The position numbers were made by a program, and so were the translations under genes. A DNA stretch of 64,000 bases from Falsiroseomonas algicola. GTDB lineage: Bacteria > Pseudomonadota > Alphaproteobacteria > Acetobacterales > Acetobacteraceae. The stretch is from NCBI RefSeq assembly GCF_011040385.1, contig NZ_JAAIKB010000017.1, positions 1 through 64,000 of the forward strand. Reading direction: 5' to 3'. The notes beneath the pieces were generated by a model. It was not told the origin of the DNA, ran no database searches, and worked only from the letters and a program-made list of their open reading frames with translations. Position 1 is the stretch's first letter. Every line of letters begins with the position of its first letter. This document shows, one piece after another, positions 9,051 through 17,306 of the stretch.

Positions 9051-9096
9051 CGAAAACGGTGCTAAACGCGCATAATCGGCTAAAACCGCTGTAGCC
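9051..9096 (+). repeat. GCTAAA/TAATCGGCTAAA repeat, copy 1
   Basis: The 46-bp block contains CGAAAACGGTGCTAAA, then TAATCGGCTAAA and GTAGCC. An inverted copy differing at few positions is at 60074-60120. Both copies have CTGGTATGTTC upstream (9003-9013 here) at a variable distance. Sixteen bases separate it from the structured element at 9113. Confidence 0.65.
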
Positions 9097-9112
9097 TAAT
9101 ACGGCTTTATAC

Positions 9113-9244
9113 CAGCGGACCGGTCACTTGATCGGTCCGAGCGCCCGAAGGGCGCCGCCGCTTATGCGGCGAAGCCAAGGAAACCGGAGGTTTCCGCCCG
9201 GCGTCTGAGGGGGCCCTGGAGCGGTCACGCGAAAGGGCCGTTGG
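9113..9244 (-). ncRNA. Stop-adjacent hairpin-chain element, copy 1 (after rsmI)
   Basis: Read on the minus strand this 132-bp element starts with CCAACGGCC two bases after the rsmI stop codon. It is about 94% identical to the copy after trpS (8 differences by my alignment). It forms successive hairpins: an AGGGCC stem, GGAAACC-TCC-GGTTTCC, GCCGC stems and GCGCCC/GGGCGC, and ends in a CGGACCG stem with one mismatch. Whether it is a transcribed 3' structure or only a DNA repeat is not known; the ncRNA label is a placeholder. Confidence 0.5.
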
Positions 9245-9246
9245 TA

Positions 9247-10137
9247 TCATGTCACATCGCGGGACAGTTCGAGCGCCCGGGCATAGACCTGCTTTCGCGG
9301 CAGCCCGGTCGCCGCCGCCACCATCGCCGCCGCGTCCCGCAGGCTCTGCCCCGCCATGGCGGCACGGAGCTGGGTATCGAGGTCCTCGGCCGCCGTCGTC
9401 TCCTCCGGCGCCGGGCCGATGACGAGGCAGATCTCGCCCCGCGCCTCAGCCGCGGCGTAGTGGGCCGCCAGCTCGGCCAAGGTGCCGCGGCGCACCTCCT
9501 CGAACCGCTTCGTCAGCTCCCGGGCCACGGCGGCGGGCCGCTCGGGGCCGAGCCCCTCCGCCAGCGCGGCCAGCGTCTCCGCCAGCCGGTGCGGGGCCTC
9601 GTGCAGCACGATGGTGGCTGACAGCCCGGCCCGCTCCGCCGCCCGGTGCCGGGCGATGGCGGCGGCGCGGGGTCCGTCCTTCACGGGAAGGAAGCCCAGG
9701 AACACGAATGGGTGTGGCGGCAGGCCGGACAGCGTCAGCGCCACCACCGCCGCGTTGGGCCCCGGGACCGCCGTGACGGCCACGCCCGCCTCGATCGCCG
9801 CCCGCACCAGCCGGTAGCCGGGATCGGAGACGAGCGGCGTGCCGGCATCGGAGGCCAAGGCCAGCCTCTCACCCCGCGCGATCCTGTCCAGGATCCGCGG
9901 AATCATCTCCGCTTCGTTGTGGTCATGCAGTGGCACCAAGGTCGCGGAGACGCCATAACGCTGCAACAGATGGCCTGTTACCCTGGTGTCCTCGCAGAGC
10001 ACGGCATCCGCCCCGCCGAGCACCGCGAGAGCCCGGGGCGAGAGGTCGCCGAGATTGCCGATCGGCGTCGCCACCAGGGAAAGCCCGTCAGGGACTTCCC
10101 GGTTCGTCGCCCGCTCTGGAGGGTCACCGCTTGCCAA
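9247..10137 (-). CDS. rsmI: 16S rRNA (cytidine1402-2'-O)-methyltransferase RsmI
   Basis: The 296-residue protein shows the tetrapyrrole/SAM methyltransferase fold of RsmI: ATPIGNLGDLSPRA near the N-terminus, CEDTRVT, and SDAGTPLVSDPG. It 2'-O-methylates C1402 of 16S rRNA in the ribosomal P site. The only suitable start is a TTG at 10135-10137, one base away from the TTG start of the divergent lipoprotein gene (TTG-C-CAA on the plus strand). Genomes usually pair rsmI with an LpoA/YraM-like gene in this arrangement, which supports both assignments. Its 3' end abuts a hairpin-chain element. Confidence 0.93.
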   Translation of the reverse strand: MASGDPPERATNREVPDGLSLVATPIGNLGDLSPRALAVLGGADAVLCEDTRVTGHLLQRYGVSATLVPLHDHNEAEMIPRILDRIARGERLALASDAGTPLVSDPGYRLVRAAIEAGVAVTAVPGPNAAVVALTLSGLPPHPFVFLGFLPVKDGPRAAAIARHRAAERAGLSATIVLHEAPHRLAETLAALAEGLGPERPAAVARELTKRFEEVRRGTLAELAAHYAAAEARGEICLVIGPAPEETTAAEDLDTQLRAAMAGQSLRDAAAMVAAATGLPRKQVYARALELSRDVT

Positions 10138-11339
10138 GTCGTTCCGTCCCCCAGCCGCAAGACCGCCCCGCGGCAGCCACGCCGGCGCCGCGCCGCCTGT
10201 TCGGCGGGATCGCCATCGCCGCCCTTCTGGGCATGGCCGCCTGCGCGCCGCAACCCCCGCGTCCCTCCTTCGTCGGCATCGCCCCGCCGATCGGCGGCAC
10301 CGCGCCCATGCAGGCTGCGCCCATCGGGCCGCAGCGCGCCGCCATGCTGCTGCCGCTGACCGGCCCGCAGGCGCCGCTCGGCCAGGCCATGCTGAATGCC
10401 GGCACCATGGCCCTGTTCGACGAGGCCCCCCAGGGCGTGGAGATCGCGCCGCGGGATACCGGTGGCACGCCGCAGGGCGCCGCCGCCGCCGCCCGCGCCG
10501 CCATCGCCGATGGCGCCCGCATCATCATCGGGCCGCTGACGAGCGCGGAGGCCGCCGCCGTCGCCGGCCCCGCCCAGGCCGCGGGCGTGCCGGTGCTCGC
10601 CTTCACGAACGACGCGCAGCGCGCGGGCAACGGGACCTGGGTGCTCGGCGTCACGCCGCAGCAGCAGGTCCGCCGCGTGGTGGCGGCCGCCGCGCAGCAG
10701 GGGGCGCAGCGCTTCGCGCTCGGCGCGCCGGACAGTGAATTCGGCCGGGCGCTCGCCACCGCGCTGCGCGGTGCCGTCGCCGAGCTCGGCCTGCCCGCGC
10801 CGAGCATCGCGCTGCATCCCGCCAATGCGGAACCCGCCATGGCCGCCTCCGGCGCCCGCGTCTCCGCGGCTCGGGCCGAAGCCGTGCTGATCGGCGAGGC
10901 CGGCGAGCGCGCCCGCCGCTTCGCCGCCGCCTGGGTGGCGGAAGCCGGGGAGAGCCCGCCCCGCCTGCTCGGCACCTCGCTCTGGCTGCAGGATGGCGTG
11001 GTGCGGACCGAGCCCGCCTTGGCCGGCGCCTGGTTCGCCGGCCCCGATGGCCGCGCCCGCGCGCGGTTCGAGGCCCGCTACCGCGACGCCTTCCGGGAAA
11101 CCCCGCCCCGCGTCGCCGCCACCGCCTATGACGCCGCGGCCATCGCCACCCGCGCCCTGCGCCAGGGTGCCTCGCCGGCCCAGGTGACGGCGGTGGAGGG
11201 CTTCGCCGGCGCCGATGGTCCGGTGCGCCTGCTGCCGGAGGGCCAGACGCTGCGCGGCCTCGCCCTCTACGCCGTCTCCAGCGGCGCCGATCCGGTCCAG
11301 GTCGAGCCCGCCCCCCTGCCCGGCCAGCCCGGCAGCTGA
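10131..11339 (+). CDS. LpoA/YraM-like penicillin-binding protein activator lipoprotein
   Basis: The 402-residue protein begins at a TTG with a strong GGAGGG site seven bases upstream. A basic N-terminus, a hydrophobic stretch and the lipobox LLGMAAC predict an outer-membrane lipoprotein. The rest is a periplasmic-binding-protein fold (RAAMLLPLTGPQAPLGQAML; RIIIGPLTSAEAAAVA; VLAFTNDAQRAG), as in the N- and C-lobes of LpoA, which activates PBP1A. The divergent rsmI neighbour is the standard context. A yraN/gshB continuation usual in alphaproteobacteria is absent; a histidine kinase gene follows after 9 bp. Confidence 0.82.
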   Translation: MPSRSVPQPQDRPAAATPAPRRLFGGIAIAALLGMAACAPQPPRPSFVGIAPPIGGTAPMQAAPIGPQRAAMLLPLTGPQAPLGQAMLNAGTMALFDEAPQGVEIAPRDTGGTPQGAAAAARAAIADGARIIIGPLTSAEAAAVAGPAQAAGVPVLAFTNDAQRAGNGTWVLGVTPQQQVRRVVAAAAQQGAQRFALGAPDSEFGRALATALRGAVAELGLPAPSIALHPANAEPAMAASGARVSAARAEAVLIGEAGERARRFAAAWVAEAGESPPRLLGTSLWLQDGVVRTEPALAGAWFAGPDGRARARFEARYRDAFRETPPRVAATAYDAAAIATRALRQGASPAQVTAVEGFAGADGPVRLLPEGQTLRGLALYAVSSGADPVQVEPAPLPGQPGS

Positions 11340-11348
11340 ATCCGGGCC

Positions 11349-12737
11349 GTGCCGGTCTCCACGGGTCGCGTCCTGGCCGCCGCCGCACTGATCGGCGGCG
11401 CGCCTTCGCTGTCCCTGGCGACCCTGATGGCCTTCGGCGCATTGGAGCCTGCGCCGGGCCTGGCCGCGCTCGGCGTCACGGGGCTTGCGGCCTTCGGTGT
11501 GGCGCGGCTCTGGCTCGGCAACCTCCGCCGGCTGACGGAGGCGCTGCGCCAGGCGGCGGATGACCACGGCCCGGTGCCGGCGCTGGAAGGCCCGCTGCTG
11601 CTGCCCTCGATCGCCGAGATCGGGGAGACGGCGCGGCGCCTGGCCCGGGCGCTCGCCTCCCAGGCGGAGCAGGTGGCCCGGCTGCGCCAGGCCGATGCCG
11701 CCATCATCGAACGCCTGCCCGACCCGCTGGTGGTGCTGGACGAGACGGGCGCAGCGCTGCGTGCCAATGGCGCGGCGCGGACCCTGTTCGGCAGCGGCCA
11801 AGGCGGCGCCCCTGGCGGCGACCTCGCCGCCCTGCTCCGCCACCCTGCCCTGGCGGAGGCCGTCGCCTCCGCCCGTGCCGCAGGGCTGCCGCAGCGCGCC
11901 GACATCGCGCTGCCCGTGCCGGTGATGCGGGAACTGACGGTGCATGCGGTGCCGCTCGATCCGCCGCTCTCGGATGGCGGGCGGCTGCTGCTCCTGCTGT
12001 CCGACCGCACGCGGGACCGCGCGGTGGAGCGGATGCGCGTCGATTTCGTGGCCAATGCCAGCCATGAGCTGCGCACGCCGCTCGCCAGCGTGATCGGCTT
12101 CATCGACACGCTGCGCGGGCCCGCGAAGGACGATCCGGAGGCGCAGGCGCGCTTCCTCGGCATCATGGCGGACCAGGCGGAGCGGATGCGGCGCCTGATC
12201 GACGACCTGCTCGGCCTGTCGCGGATCGAGGTGACGGAACACCAGCCCCCGACCGGCCGAGTGGACCTGGCAACGCTGGCGGCGGCGGAGGCGGAGGCGA
12301 TGGCCCCCATCCTGGCACCCCGCGGCGCCACGGTGGCGCTGGCGCTGACACCAGGCACGGTGGCGGCGCCCGCCGATGCCGGGCAGATCGGCCAGGTGCT
12401 GCGCAACCTGCTGGAGAACGCGGCCCGCTATGGCCGTGAGGGCGGGACCATCCGCCTGTCGGTCGCGCCCGCGGAGCCCGGCACGCGTTGGCCGGCCCGG
12501 CCCGGCGTGGTGCTGACCGTGCAGGACGAAGGTCCCGGCATCCCCCGCCAGCACATCCCGCGGCTGACGGAGCGTTTCTACCGCGTCGATCGCGGCCGCG
12601 GCCGCAGCATCGGCGGCACGGGACTCGGCCTCGCCATCGTCAAGCACATCGTCAACCGCCACCGTGGCGTGCTGCTGATCGAGAGCGAGGAAGGGGTGGG
12701 GTCCACCTTCCGGGTATGGCTGCCGGCGGAGGGCTGA
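11349..12737 (+). CDS. PhoR-like sensor histidine kinase
   Basis: The 462-residue protein has two N-terminal hydrophobic segments (about 8-28 and 36-52), a HAMP-like/PAS region (PDPLVVLDETGAALRANGAA) and a full kinase core. The H box is FVANASHELRTPLASVIG with His239; the N box is LRNLLENAARYG; G boxes are DEGPGIPR and GGTGLGLAIVKHIVNRH. The PAS plus this H-box type is that of PhoR, the phosphate-starvation kinase. No response regulator or pst genes lie near it, so the partner is elsewhere and the signal is uncertain. GTG start, 9 bp after the lipoprotein gene, suggests one transcript. Confidence 0.88.
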   Translation: MPVSTGRVLAAAALIGGAPSLSLATLMAFGALEPAPGLAALGVTGLAAFGVARLWLGNLRRLTEALRQAADDHGPVPALEGPLLLPSIAEIGETARRLARALASQAEQVARLRQADAAIIERLPDPLVVLDETGAALRANGAARTLFGSGQGGAPGGDLAALLRHPALAEAVASARAAGLPQRADIALPVPVMRELTVHAVPLDPPLSDGGRLLLLLSDRTRDRAVERMRVDFVANASHELRTPLASVIGFIDTLRGPAKDDPEAQARFLGIMADQAERMRRLIDDLLGLSRIEVTEHQPPTGRVDLATLAAAEAEAMAPILAPRGATVALALTPGTVAAPADAGQIGQVLRNLLENAARYGREGGTIRLSVAPAEPGTRWPARPGVVLTVQDEGPGIPRQHIPRLTERFYRVDRGRGRSIGGTGLGLAIVKHIVNRHRGVLLIESEEGVGSTFRVWLPAEG

Positions 12738-12759
12738 TGCGCCGCCGCCGGCATGGCGC

Positions 12760-13781
12760 TCAGTTCAGGAGGAAGTCGCCGGCGCTCAGGCGCCCGCTTC
12801 CACTCACCTCGATTTCCATGTCGCTCAGTCCGTTGCCGTCGATGTCGAGCTGGACATACTGCACACCCGCCACGCCCTCGACGCGAAGCTGCGAATAACC
12901 CGTCACGGTAAAGCTTGCCGATCCCAGGAAGGCGGCGCCGTCGACGATCTCGATCAGGTCGATCTTGTCCACGCCCCGCTGGAAGTCGCGGATCCTGTCC
13001 GCGGCGCCGCGCACGGATTCCCGTTCGTGGCCATAGATGAAGACGTCGGCCCCTTCGCCACCCCAGAGCTGGTCCGCCCCGTTGCCGCCGAACAGGATGT
13101 CCGCGCCGCTCCCGCCGAAGATCGTATCGTCGCCGCCCTCGATGGTTTCCGAGACGTTGCGGTCGCCTGCCAGGATGTCGTCGCCGTCGTCACCATAGAT
13201 CTTGTCGGCGCCGGTCCCGCCCAGGACCGTGTCGGCCGCGGCGCCGGCATGGATCCTGTCATCGCCATCGAAGCCGTTGATGACGTCCGCCCCACCGACG
13301 GTGGCGCCAACGCCGGTATCGCCGAGGAGATAGTCGTTGCCCTGAGCGCCGCTGAGGCTGTCCGCTCTCAGGCCGCCGAAAATCGTATCGTCTCCTTCGT
13401 CGCCCTCCATGAAATCATTGCCGTCCTCGCCATCCAGACGGTCGTTGCCGGCGCCGCCTTCCAGGAGTCGGCGCCGCTGCCGCCGAACATCGCATCGGCA
13501 CCGGCGCCGCCGGAAAAGATGTCGTTGCCTGCTCCGCCGAACAGCCGATCGTCGCCATCATCGCCGAACAGGCGGTCCTCCCCGTCCTCGCCACGGATCG
13601 TGTCATTGCCAACGCCGCCGCGCAGAAGGTCGTTGCCGATGCCGCCGAACAGGAGGTCGCTGAATGCGCTGGCCTGGATCGAATCGTCGCCAGCCAGCCC
13701 GAAGAACTGCTGCGCAGCGGTGCCGCCGATAAGGGTATCAGCGGCGGTGGAGCCCACGCGCCGGGGAAGATTCGATGCCAT
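12760..13781 (-). pseudogene. RTX (hemolysin-type Ca-binding) protein, frameshifted
   Basis: From ATG 13781 the frame gives MASNLPRRVGSTAADTLIGG and a series of GGxGxDxLx nonapeptides up to GGSGADS. At about 13458-13470 the repeats continue only in another frame (EGGAGNDRLDGEDGND onwards), consistent with one missing base. The second part runs about 235 residues through more RTX repeats and a C-terminal domain (GADVFIYGHERESVRGAADR), ending SGRLSAGDFLLN. The acidic/hydrophobic tail is typical of type I secretion signals. Intact, it would be about 340 residues. The shift may be real decay or a sequencing error. No type I exporter genes are in the window. It is convergent with the kinase gene. 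Confidence 0.8.
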
Positions 13782-14139
13782 GACGTCCCGTCCCGATGGT
13801 TGAAACTCATCCGAACGGTAAGGCGACATCGGAGAAAGAAAAGATACTTTCTTTCTGGTACTCTTTTATTGCGGAGATTTCATGATCTTCGGGCGCGTCG
13901 CCGCTTGGGGAAGCGCGGCCAATCCGGACAGCGCCCCCTGCCGCGCCATCCCACCCTGGCACGACACTCTTTTCGCTCGGCTTTGCTCGGCCAACGCGAA
14001 TTCGCTGGACAACATTGCATACAATCGGCGAAATAGCCCTGCCTCACGCTTGCGTGATCGGCTCGCACGAACCCAGCCGGCCCCAGGCGTTAGCGCCTCA
14101 GGCCTTTCCAGGTCCGCCTCCCAGTCCACGGAGTTTCGC
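13782..14139. other. 358-bp gap with AT-rich palindrome and small hairpins
   Basis: This gap between the divergent RTX and glycosidase genes has no convincing gene. It begins with AT-rich sequence containing a strong palindrome (annotated separately) and later holds small hairpins TCACGC-TT-GCGTGA (14044-14057) and AGGCG-TTAG-CGCCT (14085-14098). The AT-rich half could hold promoters for both genes; I could not fix hexamers confidently. Confidence 0.5.
13833..13856. promoter_or_regulatory. AT-rich palindrome upstream of the RTX gene
   Basis: AGAAAGAAA (13833-13841) pairs perfectly with TTTCTTTCT (13848-13856) around AGATAC. It lies 52 bp upstream of the RTX start in otherwise GC-rich DNA. 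A regulator-binding site or 5' leader hairpin is possible; nothing in the window identifies a binder. Confidence 0.4.
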
Positions 14140-15303
14140 GTGATCCCTCACCAGCCCCCGCTCAAGCCCCTGTTCAAGTCCTTCTTCCTCGGCGGCTTCG
14201 AATGCTCGACCCACCGCAACATGTCCCGCCGCCGCCTCGACATGATCGCCGCGACGCGACACGACCTGCTGGCGCGGGAGGATTACGCGCAACTCGGCGA
14301 GCACGGCATCCGCGCGGCGCGGGACGGGGTGCGCTGGCACCTGATCGAGACCTCCCCCGGCCAGTATGACTGGTCCGCCGTGCTGCCCCTGCTGCGCGCC
14401 GCGGAGCAGTCCGGCACCCAGGTCATCTGGGATCTCTGCCACTACGGCTGGCCCGATGACCTCGACGTCTTCTCGCCGGCCTTCGTCGACCGCTTCGCCC
14501 GCTACGCGAGCGCCTTCGCCCGGCTGCACCGGGAGGAGACAGGGCGAGCCCCCTTCGTCTGCCCGGTGAACGAGATCAGCTTCCTCGCCTTTGCCGGCGG
14601 CGACATGGCGCGCTGTTCGCCTCATGAGACGGGCCGCGGGATGGATCTGAAGCGCAACCTGGCCCGCGCCGCCATCGCCGGCACGCGCGCGGTGCGCGAT
14701 GCCACGCCGGGGGCGCGCTTCGCCGCCGTGGATCCCGTCATCAACATCGTCCCCCGCGAACCCGCCGAGGCCGAGGAAGTGGCGCGCCACAATGCCAGCC
14801 AATGGCAGGCCTGGGACATGCTGGCGGGGCGGGAGGAGCCAGAGCTCGGCGGGTCGGAGGACATCCTCGACGTCGTCGGCGTGAACTACTACTGGAACAA
14901 CCAGTGGCTGCATCATGCGGAGCCGCTCAGCGTCTTCGACAGCGCCCGCTTCCGCCCCTTCCGCGACCTGCTGGCCGATACCGCCCGCCGCTACGCGCCG
15001 CGCGACATCTTCGTGGCGGAGACGAGCATCGAGGGCGCGCCGCGCGCCCCCTGGCTCCGCTACGTGGCGGAGGAGACGATGGCGGCGCGCCAGGCCGGGC
15101 TGCCCGTGCATGGTGTCTGCCTCTACCCCGTCATCTCCCATATGGGCTGGGACGAGGACCGCTATTGCCCGAACGGCCTCTTCGAGCTGACGCCCCGCCA
15201 TGGGCGCCGGGAGGTGCACCGCCCGCTGGCGGAGGAGCTGGCGCGGCTGCAGGCCGCCTTCCGGACGCAGGGGGCGGAAGGACCACTCAGCGCCGTCGGC
15301 TGA
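14140..15303 (+). CDS. GH1-like glycoside hydrolase (beta-glucosidase-like)
   Basis: A 387-residue TIM-barrel-like protein with a GTG start preceded by a GGAG motif. DGVRWHLIETSPGQYDW (62-78) and WDLCHYGWPDDLD (98-109) resemble family 1 and clan-A glycosidases. VNEISF (Glu145) sits where the acid/base Glu of GH1 (NEP) falls, and VAETSIEG (Glu295) where the nucleophile (TENG) falls. The match to classical GH1 is partial, so substrate is not predictable; relatives often sit with glycosyltransferase genes, which are absent here. Upstream it has the AT-rich gap and downstream an intrinsic-type terminator. Confidence 0.7.
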   Translation: MIPHQPPLKPLFKSFFLGGFECSTHRNMSRRRLDMIAATRHDLLAREDYAQLGEHGIRAARDGVRWHLIETSPGQYDWSAVLPLLRAAEQSGTQVIWDLCHYGWPDDLDVFSPAFVDRFARYASAFARLHREETGRAPFVCPVNEISFLAFAGGDMARCSPHETGRGMDLKRNLARAAIAGTRAVRDATPGARFAAVDPVINIVPREPAEAEEVARHNASQWQAWDMLAGREEPELGGSEDILDVVGVNYYWNNQWLHHAEPLSVFDSARFRPFRDLLADTARRYAPRDIFVAETSIEGAPRAPWLRYVAEETMAARQAGLPVHGVCLYPVISHMGWDEDRYCPNGLFELTPRHGRREVHRPLAEELARLQAAFRTQGAEGPLSAVG

Positions 15304-15336
15304 TCGATCGATCCGATAGACGGCATCGATGCGGGA

Positions 15337-15365
15337 GGGCGATTCCAGGCCGGAATCGCCCCCTT
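15337..15365 (+). terminator. Probable terminator after the glycosidase gene
   Basis: A perfect 10-bp stem GGGCGATTCC (15337-15346) / GGAATCGCCC (15352-15361) with a 5-base loop, followed by CCTTT and a later TTTT, 34 bp downstream of the stop codon. Confidence 0.55.
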
Positions 15366-15437
15366 TCGCGTTTTCCTGGGCCTGCCGGCGAAGCCGAGCC
15401 TTGACCCGGGGCCGCGACATGGCATGTCCCGCGCATC

Positions 15438-16571
15438 ATGGATCTCCCCACCCCTTCCCCGCCCGTCCCGACCGCCACCGGCGGCCGTCGCCGCGTGGCG
15501 GTGGTGCTGTTCAATCTCGGCGGGCCGGACGCGCCGGAAAGCATCCGCCCCTTCCTGGTGAACCTTTTCACCGACCCCGCCATCCTGCGGGTGCCGGGCT
15601 TCATCCGTCCCTGGCTGGGCCGCATCATCGCCTGGCGGCGCACCAAGCCGGCGACGGAGAACTACGCCATCCTCGGCGGCAAGTCGCCGCTGCGGGAGCT
15701 GACGGAGGAGCAGGCGGCGGCGCTCGAGGCGCAGCTGAACCAGGACGCCGGGCTGGAGGCGAAGTGCTTCGTCGCCATGCGCTACTGGCACCCGATGAGC
15801 GACGAGACGGCGCGCGCCGTGAAGGAATGGGCGCCGGACGAGGTGCTGCTGCTGCCGCTCTATCCGCAGTTCTCCACCACCACCACGGGCAGCAGCGCCA
15901 TCGACTGGGCGCGGGCGGCGGCGCGGGCGAAGCTCGAGGCGCCGACCACGACGCTCTGCTGCTTCCACTCCCACCCCGGCTTCGCCGAGGCGACCGCCGC
16001 GCTGGTCCGCGGCGCCTGGGACAAGGCGCGGGCGGAACTCGACCCCGCCATCCCGCTCCGCGTGCTGTTCAGCGCCCATGGGCTGCCCGAAAGCATCGTG
16101 AAGGCGGGCGACCCCTACCAATGGCAGGTGGAGCAGACCGTCGCCGGCGTGGTGGAACGCCTCGGCCTGCCGGATCTCGACCACGTCGTCTGCTTCCAGT
16201 CCCGCGTCACGCCGCAGAAATGGATCGGCCCCTCCACGGAGGATGAGCTGGAGCGCGCGGGCCACGACAAGGTCGCGGTCCTGGTCGTGCCCATCGCCTT
16301 CACCTCCGAGCATTCGGAGACGCTGGTGGAGCTGGACGTGGAATACCGGGAGGAGGCCGAGAAGCTCGGCGTGCCCGGCTACTACCGGGCGCCCGCGCAG
16401 AATTCCGACCCCGCCTTCATCGGCGCGCTGGCCGACCTGGTGCGGCATGCCCGTGGGAGCGGGCGCAGCCTTTGTTCCTTCGCCGGCGCGCGGCAATGCC
16501 CGAAGCAGCACGGGGACTGCCCGCACGCCACGCTGGCCGCCGCCATGCAGCGCGCGAAGGAGCGTGCATGA
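15438..16571 (+). CDS. hemH: Ferrochelatase
   Basis: The 377-residue enzyme inserts Fe2+ into protoporphyrin IX, the last step of heme synthesis. Family blocks visible: VVLFNLGGPDAPESIRPFL, the LYPQFSTTTTGSS motif, FSAHGLPESIVKAGDPY (catalytic His) and FTSEHSETLVELDVEY (conserved Glu). A C-terminal extension carries Cys346, Cys354 and Cys361, recalling [2Fe-2S] ferrochelatases, but the fourth ligand position of the human enzyme (Cys in QYSCSTTGSS) is Thr here, so a cluster is uncertain. Its stop overlaps the start of the HAD gene (ATGA), and hemJ lies two genes further on, forming a heme-biosynthesis unit. Confidence 0.95.
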   Translation: MDLPTPSPPVPTATGGRRRVAVVLFNLGGPDAPESIRPFLVNLFTDPAILRVPGFIRPWLGRIIAWRRTKPATENYAILGGKSPLRELTEEQAAALEAQLNQDAGLEAKCFVAMRYWHPMSDETARAVKEWAPDEVLLLPLYPQFSTTTTGSSAIDWARAAARAKLEAPTTTLCCFHSHPGFAEATAALVRGAWDKARAELDPAIPLRVLFSAHGLPESIVKAGDPYQWQVEQTVAGVVERLGLPDLDHVVCFQSRVTPQKWIGPSTEDELERAGHDKVAVLVVPIAFTSEHSETLVELDVEYREEAEKLGVPGYYRAPAQNSDPAFIGALADLVRHARGSGRSLCSFAGARQCPKQHGDCPHATLAAAMQRAKERA

Positions 16572-17254
16572 TGAAGCGCCCCGCGGCCGTGCTGTTCGAT
16601 TGCGACGGCGTGCTGGCCGATACCGAGGCGATGCATAACCGCATCATCGCCGAGGAGATCAGCGCGCTGGGCTGGGAGATGACGCCCGAGGAGTGCGAGC
16701 GGCACTTCATGGGCCTGTCCTGGGAAGCGATCATCCCAAGGGTGCAGGCGCGGCTCGGCCCGGATTCGGTGCCGGGCGACTTCATCCAGGGCGTGGTGCG
16801 GCGCGTGCTGCGGGAACTGCATTCGGAAGTCGTGCCGGTTCCGGGCGTGCTGGCGGCACTCGAGGAAATCGTGGCCGCCGGCATCCCGGTGGCGGTGGCC
16901 AGCAACTCGTCGCGCCCCGAGCTCAACACCAAGCTGGCGGGGCTCGGACTCGCGGAGACCTTCCGCGGCCGATCCTTCACCTACAACGACGTGCCGAACC
17001 CCAAGCCGGCGCCCGACATGTATCGCGCCGCCGCCGCCGCCTGCGGGGTCGATCCGCATGATTGCGTGGTGGTGGAGGACAGCGTGACGGGCGCCCGCGC
17101 CGGCCGCGCCGCCGGCTGCCGCGTGCTGGGCTTCGCACATCCGACACCGGCCGCCGCGCTGCAGGCCGTGGGGGCCGAGACCTTCACCAGCATGGCGGAG
17201 CTGCCGAGGCTGCTGGGGCTGGAGACGGATCTGCGACCGGGCGGGCCGGGCTGA
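16568..17254 (+). CDS. HAD-family phosphatase (beta-phosphoglucomutase/phosphatase-like)
   Basis: A 228-residue HAD hydrolase with all four motifs: DCDGVLADTE (nucleophile Asp and acid/base Asp), ASNSSRPE (motif II), the Lys in PNPKPAPDMY (motif III) and VVEDSVTGARAG (motif IV). The inserted helical cap places it in subfamily IA (PGMB/gph-like). The substrate is unknown; candidates are phosphorylated sugars or phosphoglycolate. The ATG overlaps the hemH stop as ATGA, indicating translational coupling. A link with heme synthesis is not known and may only reflect operon position. Confidence 0.85.
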   Translation: MMKRPAAVLFDCDGVLADTEAMHNRIIAEEISALGWEMTPEECERHFMGLSWEAIIPRVQARLGPDSVPGDFIQGVVRRVLRELHSEVVPVPGVLAALEEIVAAGIPVAVASNSSRPELNTKLAGLGLAETFRGRSFTYNDVPNPKPAPDMYRAAAAACGVDPHDCVVVEDSVTGARAGRAAGCRVLGFAHPTPAAALQAVGAETFTSMAELPRLLGLETDLRPGGPG

Positions 17255-17306
17255 CGCCCCGCGCAGGGGGCTGGTAGCCTGCCCCCTCCTGGGGGAGGAC
17301 CGGTCC

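Noticed and set aside
13415-13810. A third overlapping minus-strand frame in the RTX locus
   Set aside because: It lacks RTX repeats; the repeats join two other frames, so the shift lies there.
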